A DNA stretch of 64,000 bases from Vibrio brasiliensis LMG 20546 (GTDB taxonomy: Bacteria > Pseudomonadota > Gammaproteobacteria > Enterobacterales > Vibrionaceae): positions 124,001 to 188,000 of the forward strand of contig NZ_AEVS01000008.1 of assembly GCF_000189255.1 (NCBI RefSeq). The letters run 5' to 3'. This document shows positions 27,446 through 37,100 of the stretch, in pieces. The notes under the pieces are model-generated. The model was not told where the DNA came from. It searched no databases and was given only the letters and a program-made list of their open reading frames with translations. Positions within the stretch are counted from its first letter, which is position 1. Every line of letters starts with the position of its first letter. Position numbers and translations under genes: made by a program.

Positions 27446-28423
27446 TTAGTCGAGCTCAACGACCAGACTCATTCCCATACGCAGGCCTTGCTGTGGCATG
27501 GTCGGAACGGCTTCCACTTCGAAGGTACGTAAATCGAACCCTTGTGACGCATCGGTTGAGCGCCAGGTAGCGAAATCGCCCATCACAGCAATATGTGACA
27601 CGGTAAATTCAACGTCTTTATCAAGAGCGGGCAGATAGGCGTTAAACGTTTCGCCTTTATTGAAATATTTCAGCCAGTCTTCACGGACGTTAAGCACTGC
27701 CCATGAGTCGGCAGTGTCAATGACTGTGACGACAGGGAAGCCTTGCGGAGCCAGCTCGCCACTTTGCAATAGTACTTGTGACACTTCGCCATTAAACCAG
27801 CTCTTAATGGTTGTATCCTGAGCGTAAGCTTCGACTTCTGCCACTGCGCCGGCTGCCATACGTGCTTTTTCAGCAGCAGCAAGTTTAGTCTCGCTACGAG
27901 CCCCTTCCTGCGCCATCTTATACATCTGATAAGCGGCACTCTCAGTATATTTAGCGGCGTCCCACTGGGTTTTCGCTTCATCACGCTTCTGCTCTGCGAC
28001 GACACCATCCTGATACAGGTTGTTAACGCGCAGGTAGGTTTTTTCCATTAGTGCAGAAGCGGCTTTGGCTTTTTGCCATTGGTCTTTTGCAGCTTGGATC
28101 TGCTGAGTTCGGGCACCTTTTTCAGCCTGCATTGCCATTGCATCAGCCGCTTTCTCGCCAGCTTTAGCCTGTTCCAGTTTGGCTTCGATCTCTGGGCTAT
28201 GCAGTGTGAAGATTAGGTCACCTTGTTTAACCTCATCACCTTTTCGAACCAGTACCTGATCAATGCGGCCTGGTACTTTGGAAGAGATGCTGTACTGTTG
28301 TGATTCGATCTGGCCTTGAAGACGCACTGGCTTAGGCTGATAGGCTTGGTAGAAGCTATAGCCGATCCAAGATGCGACACCGAATGCAACGGCAGTAAGA
28401 AGTAGTGGTTTTGCATTTTTCAT
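27446..28423 (-). CDS. HlyD/EmrA-type membrane fusion protein
   Basis: A 325-residue periplasmic adaptor. It has one N-terminal TM (about 7-25), a split lipoyl (biotinyl-like) half-motif VPGRIDQVLVRKGDEVKQGDLIF, a long alpha-helical hairpin rich in Ala, Lys and Gln (about residues 75-190) and the second lipoyl half followed by a beta-barrel (GEVSQVLLQSGELAPQGFPVVTVID). It would join the ABC-2 permeases to the TolC-like channel encoded just upstream (gap 11 bases). Confidence 0.9.
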   Translation of the reverse strand: MKNAKPLLLTAVAFGVASWIGYSFYQAYQPKPVRLQGQIESQQYSISSKVPGRIDQVLVRKGDEVKQGDLIFTLHSPEIEAKLEQAKAGEKAADAMAMQAEKGARTQQIQAAKDQWQKAKAASALMEKTYLRVNNLYQDGVVAEQKRDEAKTQWDAAKYTESAAYQMYKMAQEGARSETKLAAAEKARMAAGAVAEVEAYAQDTTIKSWFNGEVSQVLLQSGELAPQGFPVVTVIDTADSWAVLNVREDWLKYFNKGETFNAYLPALDKDVEFTVSHIAVMGDFATWRSTDASQGFDLRTFEVEAVPTMPQQGLRMGMSLVVELD

Positions 28424-28434
28424 CTTAGACCCTT

Positions 28435-29847
28435 TTATAGACGAGAAGTGTTGATAGCGTTGTGTTGATACTGGCTGAATGCATCCATCTGGTTAGATAG
28501 TGCCAGTAACTTAGACAGAGAGATCAGATAGTTAAAACTTGCCACTGATTGCTGGGTTTGCACACTAGCAAGGTAAAGCTGAGCGTCGACTACGTCGGTT
28601 GATGTCGACAGACCTTGTGAAAAGGCAGTCTGGCGAAGTTTAAGGTTCTCATGCGCCAAATCGAGCGTTGAATCAAGGCCTTCTACTTCTTGCTGAGCCT
28701 GCATCGCTTCAAGGTAAGTTTTCTGTACCAGTACAGATAGATCCTGTTTTGCCTGTGCCTTCAGGTAGCGAACCTGAGAAACTGCGCTGTGTGCCGCTTT
28801 GACCTGATCGCTACGACCGGAGCTTTCAATCAAAGGAATGTTTACGCCGACACCAACCAGCCAGTCAGGTTTCATCTGGCTTGCCAGAGAGTCATCCTCA
28901 TGAAGGCTGTAATCACCGTACAGGTAGACTTCAGGGTAGTATTTGCCTTGCTCTGCTTTAATCAGGCTTGAGGCTTGTTTCTCTTTCGCATCAAGTAGTG
29001 CCAAACCAGGATAGGTGGTCAGTGTCTGATCGACGAAAAGATCCTGATTAGGGAGATTTTGGTTAATAAACAGAGTGTCAGCTGGCTCTACAGTAGTGGT
29101 CTGGTTGAGAATTTTTGTCAGGGCAGATTGTGCGATTTGCAGGCTCATTTGCGCTTTCTTACGCTCAACAACGGCTTTGTCGAGGGCTGAGTCTGCCTGA
29201 AGTCTCTCAACGCGAGCGATCTGGCCCTGTTGTTCCAGTTTCACCGCATTGTCGCGATGCTGAGTCAGACCTTGTTCGACCAACAGTCGGGTTTTAACCA
29301 CTTCCTGAGCTAGCACGACCGAGAAATAGTATTTGCTTAGATCTTCAAAGCGAGCTTGAGTTTCCATCGCTAATTCGCTGCTTGCCTGCTCTTTCTTACC
29401 CTCTGCAGCTGACTGTGCGGCATTGATACGGCCTCCGGTAAAGATCGGCCAGATAGCACGGATAGATGAGGTGAAGATATCGCGTTCGGTGATGGTTGAT
29501 GTTACACCACCAAGCTCAGAGATAAGAGGCGTTAGCATAGGGCCAAGAACCGGGCCTAAATCGGGCAGAGCTCCTCCAGTACTCTCGAACAGTTGATGAC
29601 CGGATACGGTTACATCGTTGTCGAGGCGAGTGTAGTTAGCGCCAATTGAGACAGAGGGTAAATTGAGGTTGTCAGTTGCATTTTGCAGGTGCTGATAACG
29701 TTCAACATTTGAACGTTGGGCAGCCAGAGAGTAGTTCTCTTGTTGTAATACCTGCCAGGCCTGTTCGAAGCTGATTGCAGCAGAATGAGATACAGGGGTG
29801 TAGAGTCCAAGGCAACCAAGGAGCAGCGCGACGGGACGCAACGACAT
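28435..29847 (-). CDS. TolC-family outer membrane efflux protein
   Basis: A 470-residue outer-membrane factor with a signal peptide (cleavage near VSHSA-AI, about residue 23) and the duplicated helical layout of TolC proteins, each half with long amphipathic helices and a beta-strand pair. It heads an operon with HlyD-like and two ABC-2 permease genes, so it provides the exit duct of a tripartite exporter. A palindromic operator lies 26-43 bases upstream of its ATG. Confidence 0.9.
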   Translation of the reverse strand: MSLRPVALLLGCLGLYTPVSHSAAISFEQAWQVLQQENYSLAAQRSNVERYQHLQNATDNLNLPSVSIGANYTRLDNDVTVSGHQLFESTGGALPDLGPVLGPMLTPLISELGGVTSTITERDIFTSSIRAIWPIFTGGRINAAQSAAEGKKEQASSELAMETQARFEDLSKYYFSVVLAQEVVKTRLLVEQGLTQHRDNAVKLEQQGQIARVERLQADSALDKAVVERKKAQMSLQIAQSALTKILNQTTTVEPADTLFINQNLPNQDLFVDQTLTTYPGLALLDAKEKQASSLIKAEQGKYYPEVYLYGDYSLHEDDSLASQMKPDWLVGVGVNIPLIESSGRSDQVKAAHSAVSQVRYLKAQAKQDLSVLVQKTYLEAMQAQQEVEGLDSTLDLAHENLKLRQTAFSQGLSTSTDVVDAQLYLASVQTQQSVASFNYLISLSKLLALSNQMDAFSQYQHNAINTSRL

Positions 29848-29872
29848 AGTAATGTACCCTAATTGTTAAAAA

Positions 29873-29890
29873 TTAGAGTTTATACTCTAG
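29873..29890 (-). promoter_or_regulatory. Palindromic operator of the efflux operon
   Basis: TTAGAGT (29873-29879), TTAT spacer, ACTCTAG (29884-29890): an inverted repeat in which six of seven positions are symmetric. On the coding strand it overlaps a possible -10 TATAAA with a TTGCGA-like -35 about 15 bases upstream. The TAGAGT-N4-ACTCTA form resembles MerR-family operators, whose promoters have unusual spacer lengths. No regulator gene is adjacent, so the assignment is tentative. Confidence 0.5.
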
Positions 29891-29916
29891 TTGTTGATGT
29901 CGCAATCACTAGCAAC

Positions 29917-29938
29917 AAAAAAGGGGGCCGAAGCCCCC
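29917..29938 (-). terminator. Intrinsic terminator of tctCBA
   Basis: GGGGGC (29923-29928) pairs with GCCCCC (29933-29938) around CGAA. Reading in the tct direction, the stem is followed by TTTTTT (plus 29917-29922). Confidence 0.88.
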
Positions 29939-29965
29939 AAAAACCAACATAGGAATGTTACTCAG

Positions 29966-31492
29966 TTATAGTTCGACCTTTTTCGGGGCCGGTTTAAGCT
30001 TTTGGAACAGCTTAACAAACACTGGACTAAACAGAACAAGGACAGCCAGTACAGTGAAAGTCATTGTGATAGGGCGCTCCCACAGGAAGCTCAGTTCGCC
30101 ATCACTAATCATTAATGCTCGACGCAGATTTTCTTCCATCAGGCCGCCGAGGATGAAACCCAGTAGCAGCGGTGCGAGCGGGAAGTTCGCCAACCGGAGT
30201 GCGATGGCAGCCATTGCGATAAGCAGCATGATAAATACATCCACGGTGTTAAATGACACTAAGTAAACACCGGTAATCGAGAAGAACAGAATCATAGGTA
30301 ATAATACGGTTCTTGGTACTGCGAGCAGTTTAGAGATGTACGGAATCAATGGTAGGTTAAGGATAACCAGCACGATGTTACCGAAGTACATCGAGATAAT
30401 CACAGACCAGAACACATCTGGGTGTTCAACGAACAGGCGAGGACCTGGCTGAATACCGTAAGCGATCAAAGCACCAAGCATGATAGCTGTTGTACCTGAA
30501 CCTGGAATACCAAGAGTAAGCAGCGGTACAAATGAACCACTTGAAGCCGCATTGTTGGCAGACTCAGGAGCAACCAGACCACGGATACTGCCTTTACCAA
30601 ACTCTTCTTTCTTCTCTTTTGGTGCGATGTTTCGCTCCATACCGTAGCTTAGGAAAGCGGCGATAGTGGCACCTGCCCCCGGAAGAACACCGGTGAAGAA
30701 GCCAAGAATTGATGAACGAATTGAAACAGGCGCAACTTCTTTGATCTCTTCTTTAGTGACCTTCATGCTGCCGATATTACTCATCTTGTCCTGCTCTTCG
30801 GCACTGGTGTCTTTCTCTGGTTTAAGAATGCCCATCAGGGTTTCACCAAGAGCGAAGGTTGCCATAGCAAGAAGCAGGAAGCTGAAACCGTCCATCAGAT
30901 CAGTCATACCGAAAGTGAAACGCTCGACGCCAACACCTTTATCGATACCAACTGTTGACAGCATCAGACCAAGAATAGTCATCATCCAGGCTTTAATTAC
31001 CTGTCCTTTACCAGCGAATGCTGCTACCGCGGAAAGACCAAGTAGCATTAGTGCGAAGTAGTCTGAAGACTGGAAGCTAAGAGAGACGTTTGCCAGTGCC
31101 GGAGCGGCAACAAGTAACATGATTGCTGATAGCGTACCACCAGTGAATGATGAATAAGCTGCTAACGCAAGTGCTTTACCTGCCTGGCCTTTTTGTGCCA
31201 TTGGGTAACCGTCAAACGCTGTTACTACTGTTGAAGAACAGCCAGGAGCGTTAATCAGGATTGAAGACGTTGAACCGCCAAATACCGCACCGTAGTAAAC
31301 ACCAGCCATAAGGATCAGGCCCGATGAAGGGTCTAGTCCGTAAGTAATTGGGATCATCAACGCGATCGCCGAGATAGGGCCGAGACCCGGCAACATGCCA
31401 ATAAATGTACCGACAAAACAACCAACAATCACCATCATGATGTTCATCGGCATTACTGCGGTGGATAGGCCTTGTAAGATTCCATCTAACAT
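29966..31492 (-). CDS. tctA: Tripartite tricarboxylate transporter large permease TctA
   Basis: TctA is the large membrane subunit of TTT transporters, secondary, ion-driven uptake systems that use a periplasmic binding protein. The 508-residue product has about 12 TM segments and the family signatures GMLPGLGPISAIALMIP (about 34-50) and a second PGAG-containing segment GFFTGVLPGAGATIAAF (about 263-279). Such duplicated P-G-x-G motifs probably line the substrate site. The substrate is likely a tricarboxylate or related acid, but binding specificity is set by TctC and not readable here. Confidence 0.94.
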   Translation of the reverse strand: MLDGILQGLSTAVMPMNIMMVIVGCFVGTFIGMLPGLGPISAIALMIPITYGLDPSSGLILMAGVYYGAVFGGSTSSILINAPGCSSTVVTAFDGYPMAQKGQAGKALALAAYSSFTGGTLSAIMLLVAAPALANVSLSFQSSDYFALMLLGLSAVAAFAGKGQVIKAWMMTILGLMLSTVGIDKGVGVERFTFGMTDLMDGFSFLLLAMATFALGETLMGILKPEKDTSAEEQDKMSNIGSMKVTKEEIKEVAPVSIRSSILGFFTGVLPGAGATIAAFLSYGMERNIAPKEKKEEFGKGSIRGLVAPESANNAASSGSFVPLLTLGIPGSGTTAIMLGALIAYGIQPGPRLFVEHPDVFWSVIISMYFGNIVLVILNLPLIPYISKLLAVPRTVLLPMILFFSITGVYLVSFNTVDVFIMLLIAMAAIALRLANFPLAPLLLGFILGGLMEENLRRALMISDGELSFLWERPITMTFTVLAVLVLFSPVFVKLFQKLKPAPKKVEL

Positions 31493-31510
31493 AATGTCAT
31501 TTCCTATAAA

Positions 31511-32029
31511 TTACGACCACAGGGTGAAAATAACACCAGGCTCTAAGTAGATATCTAGGCCTTGGGTAAGGAGTAGGTAGAACGCGATAACAAATGGGAA
31601 AGATGCTCCAAACAGCACTTTCTTGCGTCGCTCACCTAATAAGTAGAAGCCAGCAAGCAAGAAGAAACTTGTTGCTAACACAAATCCGATGTAAGTCAGG
31701 CCTACACCGTACAGTGCCATTAGCACTAAAAACCCGATAAGTAGCTTCCAGTTGAAATCCATCACTGCGCCACTTTTTACGTCAGGTTGACCTGTAACAA
31801 GCAGAAGCAAGGAAAGTCCAATACCGATGAAGGTCAATAAGGTTGGTAGTGTGCGAGCTGTGAAAGGTTCGTACTCATCACCAGGGAACAGTGGGATTTG
31901 GGACGTTTGGTAGCCGTAGCATAGGCAGACGAGTAAAAATATCATCGCACCAACACGATCGCGGCACAGGAGGTTCTCTTTGGAGAAAAAGCTCCCTTTA
32001 TTGAAAGAATTCGTTGGCAAGTCCGACAT
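31511..32029 (-). CDS. tctB: Tripartite tricarboxylate transporter small permease TctB
   Basis: A 172-residue, four-TM small subunit. The frame opens at an ATG at 32041, but the second ATG (32029) has GGAGTT six bases upstream and is the better start. The TctB pattern is poorly conserved; identity comes from its length, hydrophobic layout (about 25-45, 65-85, 105-145) and position between tctC and tctA (18-base gap to tctA). Confidence 0.88.
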   Translation of the reverse strand: MSDLPTNSFNKGSFFSKENLLCRDRVGAMIFLLVCLCYGYQTSQIPLFPGDEYEPFTARTLPTLLTFIGIGLSLLLLVTGQPDVKSGAVMDFNWKLLIGFLVLMALYGVGLTYIGFVLATSFFLLAGFYLLGERRKKVLFGASFPFVIAFYLLLTQGLDIYLEPGVIFTLWS

Positions 32030-32193
32030 ATCCAACTCCATTTATGTAACAGGCAGGGAAATAAAAAGCCGTACACAAGAGTTAATGAGCATGTTTCACT
32101 AACAAATAAGCCATTTGCTGCTAGTCAAGGAGGCTTAACTGCTTATAAATAAACAGAGGAGATTGTGTGTTACTCATGTACGGCGAAAGGGGA

Positions 32194-32214
32194 GAGGGTG
32201 AGTCATTCACCCTC
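32194..32214 (-). promoter_or_regulatory. Hairpin between tctC and tctB
   Basis: GAGGGTGA (32194-32201) pairs with TCACCCTC (32207-32214), an 8-bp stem in the spacer after tctC. No U-tract follows on the coding strand, so it is more likely an mRNA-stabilising or attenuating structure. That would fit the common need for excess binding protein over membrane subunits. The remaining spacer (32042-32190) shows nothing clear. Confidence 0.5.
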
Positions 32215-32230
32215 AAACTACTTTGAAATC

Positions 32231-33202
32231 CTACTTAAGGAAGCCTAGCTCACGCATTAGGTCACCCATCTGCTTCTCTTGATCTTCAAGGAAAGCGTAG
32301 AAATCTTTGTCTGCTTTGTAGTTATCGATCCAACCGTTACGGTCACGAACAACTTGCCACTCGTCAGTTTTGTACATCTTAGTTAGCGCAGAGTTCCACT
32401 CGTCGATTTTCGCCTGACTAGTGCCTGGTGCAGCGAAGAAACCGCGCCAGTTAGCAAAAACAGTCTCGTTACCGTACTCAGTCAGAGTTGGGATATCTGG
32501 AGCCGCATCGAGACGCTTAGGAGCAGTTACTGCAAGGATCTTAACCTGGCCAGATTTAGACATTTCTAGAACTTCACCCAGACCTGTAGACAGAAGCTGA
32601 GTTTCGCCAGACAGTAGCGCAGCCATTGCTTTACCGCCTGCATCGTATGCGATGTAACGAACTTTCTTAGCGTCGAAACCTTCGCCTTTGAATGCTGCAG
32701 CAACGACCAGGTGGTCCATACTACCGCGAGCTGAACCGCCAGCGATTTTTACTTTACGTGGGTTAGATTCGAACTCTTTTACTACGTCTTCCCAAGTGTT
32801 GTAACCAGAGTCAACAGAAGTCACGATTGCACCGTAGTCCGCGATTGTCGCCGCAACAGGAGTCAGGTCACGGAACGACTGAGGGAAAATACCTGTCAGA
32901 GAACGAACAACGATAGGAGTAGAGTTAACCATCAGAGTATCTTCTTGACGCTCTGCAGTTTCGATCAGGTGGGCAATTGCTTTACCGCCGCCGCCACCAG
33001 ATAGGTTTTGGAATGAGACATTCTCAACGATGTCAGATTTAACCAGTACATCGCCTGTACCACGAGCTGTCATGTCCCAGCCACCACCAGCGCCACCAGG
33101 GATTAGAAAGTGGATTTTTTCAACATCTGCTGCAAAAGCGTTGAAAGAAAAAGACGCAGCGATAATTGAAGCTGCCAGTGTTGGTTTGAGTACCTTAAAC
33201 AT
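32231..33202 (-). CDS. tctC: Tripartite tricarboxylate transporter substrate-binding protein TctC
   Basis: A 323-residue periplasmic binding protein of the Bug/TctC family, with a signal peptide (cleavage near AFA-AD, residues 22-24). It shows IHFLIPGGAGGGWDMTARG, which forms the ligand carboxylate-binding loop in the family, and a typical AYDAGGKAMAALLSGETQ segment. The ribosome site is AAGGAA. It is the first gene of tctCBA. The two-component regulators TctDE often found next to tct genes are absent here. Confidence 0.93.
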   Translation of the reverse strand: MFKVLKPTLAASIIAASFSFNAFAADVEKIHFLIPGGAGGGWDMTARGTGDVLVKSDIVENVSFQNLSGGGGGKAIAHLIETAERQEDTLMVNSTPIVVRSLTGIFPQSFRDLTPVAATIADYGAIVTSVDSGYNTWEDVVKEFESNPRKVKIAGGSARGSMDHLVVAAAFKGEGFDAKKVRYIAYDAGGKAMAALLSGETQLLSTGLGEVLEMSKSGQVKILAVTAPKRLDAAPDIPTLTEYGNETVFANWRGFFAAPGTSQAKIDEWNSALTKMYKTDEWQVVRDRNGWIDNYKADKDFYAFLEDQEKQMGDLMRELGFLK

Positions 33203-33227
33203 GATTCACGTTCCTTATGTGTACGCA

Positions 33228-33245
33228 TGTTCTTCATTGAGAACA
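33228..33245 (-). promoter_or_regulatory. Palindromic operator upstream of tctC
   Basis: TGTTCT (33228-33233) and AGAACA (33240-33245) form a perfect 6-base inverted repeat with a 6-base spacer, 26-43 bases before the tctC ATG. It is a good candidate operator for the tct operon. The regulator is unknown. The rest of the 231-base gap to the T6SS kinase gene shows no convincing terminator for the T6SS operon. Confidence 0.45.
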
Positions 33246-33433
33246 CGCTTATCGTTATCAATTATCTACCTCCAAGGGAGGGATACTTGTCAGTAGATGA
33301 GAATAAGGTTAATAGCGTGTTAAATCTTTGTCTTCAATGCGTTGATAAAAACAATATTGGGCATTTTGGGGGTTTTGTTCATAAAGTTCACGGCGTGACG
33401 TGGTCAACTAAGATCGGGTTATTCAGAAGGGTT

Positions 33434-34174
33434 TTATAGCTTTTTGGCGAGATTAAGCTGCTGTTGTAACAGTAACTGATAGCGGCTCGGTAACTGCTTT
33501 ATCTGAGCTGAGGTTTGAGTGCGGCAAAACTGAGAAATAGGCTGACCATCAAAAGGGTGGTGATGGAAAACCGTTTGTAGAGTGATCGCCAGAGCAACAT
33601 AGTCATCTCTGGCGCTAACCTGACCATCACGGAATGTGGCATTGGCTCCACTATAGCGAGGAGAGACAGAACTACTCAGTGACTGATAATGTTGGCCTAT
33701 GGCTAATGTGCTACCAAAATCGATAACACTTAATTCGCGACTGGACTCACTAAGCATGATATTGGCAGGCTTGATGTCTCCATGAATAAAGCCAGTATTG
33801 TGGATGCGGTGCAATATCGATTCAAGCTGACTTAACAGCGGTAATAGCTGGCGACGCTCAACACTCGCGGTAGCAAGTGAAATACCATCAACTAGCGACG
33901 TCATTAGCCAGTTTACGTGCTGGTGGCAGCCGGAATCTATGTAGGCGGGCCAGTGTTTGCAAACGTGCTGGGATAAAAAGCGAGTTTCGTTTTGCAGCTG
34001 GATTTTTGCCTGAGATGTGAAAGCAAACTTGATCGCTACCCAACCGAAGTTAGAGCTATAAGCCTGATAAACATTTTTCCCTAATAAGGCACAACGGCTT
34101 AAGCCAAGCGCTCTGAAACAGGCTGCCACCTTATTGGGGACAGCCTGAGTGGATGCGCTTAGCTCCGCCGTCAT
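33434..34174 (-). CDS. Soluble Ser/Thr protein kinase of the T6SS locus
   Basis: A 246-residue Hanks-type kinase. Lys49 in VAIKFA is the ATP-anchoring Lys. HGDIKPANIM (131-140) is the catalytic loop with Asp133, and IDFG (151-154) binds Mg. It lacks the TM helix and periplasmic domain of PpkA, and the activation segment is short. In T6SS loci of this kind the kinase phosphorylates FHA-binding partners and promotes assembly; tagH in this operon encodes an FHA protein. No PppA-type phosphatase gene is in the window. It is the last gene of the T6SS operon, nine bases after tssM. Confidence 0.88.
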   Translation of the reverse strand: MTAELSASTQAVPNKVAACFRALGLSRCALLGKNVYQAYSSNFGWVAIKFAFTSQAKIQLQNETRFLSQHVCKHWPAYIDSGCHQHVNWLMTSLVDGISLATASVERRQLLPLLSQLESILHRIHNTGFIHGDIKPANIMLSESSRELSVIDFGSTLAIGQHYQSLSSSVSPRYSGANATFRDGQVSARDDYVALAITLQTVFHHHPFDGQPISQFCRTQTSAQIKQLPSRYQLLLQQQLNLAKKL

Positions 34175-34183
34175 CTCTGTTAC

Positions 34184-37100
34184 CTAGATGCTGGCTGGAA
34201 GAGTGAAGGCAGAGAAGAAGTTAGGCACGAACGGGTTGTTTTGCCCTTGAGTCTTAATACTCAGCTCTACCTGACTATCTTTGTGGCTAAACTTGACGCG
34301 AGTGCTTTGTGAGGTAGCGGAAATCACACGAGGTTCAATCAGTTTGAACCACGCCCAGCTACCCGTGAACTTCTCATCAGCAACCTGAACGTCCTGAGCG
34401 CGAAGCTGGAAGCCAATCGAGTCTTTGTCGACATCAGTCGCTGACCAGTTCTGCTTGCTCCAGAGTCTTGGACCATGTTGATAGGTGAACAATGACTTCT
34501 CAGCGACGATAGAGAACTGAGTTAAGTCAGGGCTCATCTCCAGTGCCTTAAGCTGGAACTGTAGTGAGAGGTTTTGCGGATCTTGCAAGAACAGTGCATT
34601 ACGGATATCTGCTGCTTTGTCGATCATCTGCCACACATTCGGGTCGAGCGCCAATCCTGTGTTTGGTAACAAGCCAGCCAGGAAAGGAGAACGTTCGTCA
34701 GTCGAGAAGCCTTTTAGCTTACTCTGGTAGAACTTATCGAGAACGCCGTTGCTCTTGAAGAAACTGGCGACATCATTGGTCGCAGCATCGAGAGACGAGC
34801 TCTTATTGAATGGGTAATAGGCTGCTATGGTGTTCTGATAAGTATCGAACACCTCCTCCTGCCAACTGCTGTTCAAGTAGCTATGAGCCAGAGACATTAC
34901 CATTTCATTTGCTTGCTGGGTAATATTAGCAATGATGGCGACTGAAAGAGCAGGCTGCTTAGCGGTATTGGCAGCAACAACCGAAACCGGATTACTTAGC
35001 TTGAGCTCCGCCGTCAGGGTATTGAAGGCCATTTCTTGCGGTGTTTCAGAGCTAAGGAACTTCTCTAACCACGCTTCCATTTCAGTAAACTGACCGAGTA
35101 GTGCGTCAATCGGCTTGGTGCCCTGATCGTTAGCAGTGACTTGCTGATGATAAGGAGTAAAGGCGATGTAGATTTGGCGAGCCATCTCTTTCTTATCGCT
35201 GTCCTGCGCTGGCGGCTGCTCTTGTGCCTCTTTACCTTGCTCTTTTGGTAACTCAATCTCCACTGACGTGTACTTGCTGACCGTTGTGTAGAGTTGGGCA
35301 AGTGGATTGTCTGAAGCGCTTGTCAGAACCGAAAGAGTACGGTTGAGAGTATCAGGGTCATTGACGTCATTAACCTGAATGTGAGACGTCATATCACGCC
35401 AGTAGTTGATGTAATCGTTCTGATACATCTGTTTCAGGTCACGACTGATGCGATATAACTCAAGTGCACTTGGTGAGTTGCCTGCAACGCCTTCGTAAGC
35501 CTGTAATGCCTCTGCAAGTACTGGAGATTCCACCGAAAGATCGAGCTCATTAAAGCCAGACGGTGTGTAAAGGTACGGAACCATGTAGCCGGCATAACTA
35601 GGTGAGAAGCTCAGTAACTGCGAGAAGTTGCTACCCAGTTCAGGGCGAACATCGATGCGCTTCGAATAGGTCGGAGAGTTAAGAATATGCTCGTAAAGCA
35701 GAGTCTCAATACCGGTTTGGTTAATCACCTTCTTAGCCAGTGTTTCCAGATCATAATTAGGTTTCACTGGTACCAGATCCTGGGCAAAAACATCATCAAG
35801 TAAGATACGAAGCTGCGCCAGATTGACGCTGTCCGCTTCACCCTGATCGCTTAAGGTAGACATGAAATAGCTTTTCAGCTCTTCAATGTTGGTTCGCTTT
35901 GGATCAAACAGTAATCGGTAGTTGTTGAGTAGCGACAGCGTTTTGGCCTGATCTTCTAAGTTAACGTAGACAAACAGGTCCTTCTCAAGCGTGTTCTCCA
36001 TAGATGGGATCAACACTTGTGACAGCTCCTCGAAATAGGCCGCCTCAACCTCATCCATAATGCTTGAACTTGGCATGAACGAGAGGGTGTACCAAGGTGC
36101 GGGCTCTAGATAGAGCGCATAAATACGATTGAGAGAGTAAAGGTTAGGAATATTATCCGCCATATTCTCGATATCGTAAGGGGACGCAGCGATGGCCTCC
36201 TTATAACGCTCAAGCATGTTATCAGCTCGAGCTTCACGGGCACTCTGATAGTCGAAGTCCAGTTTGATTACCGCAAGAACGGTAACGAGCAGCGCGACAC
36301 AAAATACCGTGTAGGCACCTTGCCAGAACAGCAGCATATTCTCCTTGCGACGGTTAACCCCGACCAGGGTATTTTCGTTCAATACCACATGATTCATGAT
36401 GTGCTGAGCAAACAGAGTCTGAGTCACTGGGATTTGTTGCTGCTGTTGGAACTTTTCATTACCGAGCGATTCGTTAATTACATTGGCCAGCAAATCGTAC
36501 TGCTTAGTATCTGCTCCGCTATGGGTGAAATAGAAACCACGGAAACAGAGACCGTTGTTAAGCTGATCACCACGATAAAGTCGTTGCAGGAAGTGCCACA
36601 AACTCTGCTTGAGCAGGCCAAACTGGTATGGCGCGGCACAAATAGAGTTACGGTAGTCTTGGTTAAGTTGCGAAGAGAGCGCCGTGCTGGTGCTGGCGAT
36701 CAGCTGACTGATTAGGTGATCATACTCTTCGTTAAACCAGTCGGCATCGATACCGCCATTCTTGATGTAGGGTGACGTTGCACCAAAAACATCGTTGCGC
36801 TTGGCTTCATCAAACGCGGAGAAGAACTGACAGAAATCGTTAATCTGACCCATGTTGGTGATCAGGTTGTAGATTGGTATGTTGAGACCAAAGCTGTCGT
36901 TGAACGTTTTAATGGTCGATTTGAGATCATCGGCACGTTGGATAAGGGCTTCACGATTGCCAAGAAGTGTTTCTACTTCTGTGGTCAGCAGCATGCCATT
37001 GATTGCCTGACGAGGGCGCCACTTATTAAGGCACTCAGTCAGAGTTTTCAGGTACTGTGCCTGTTGATCATCGCCGCAGCTTACTGAAATCATAATTGAG

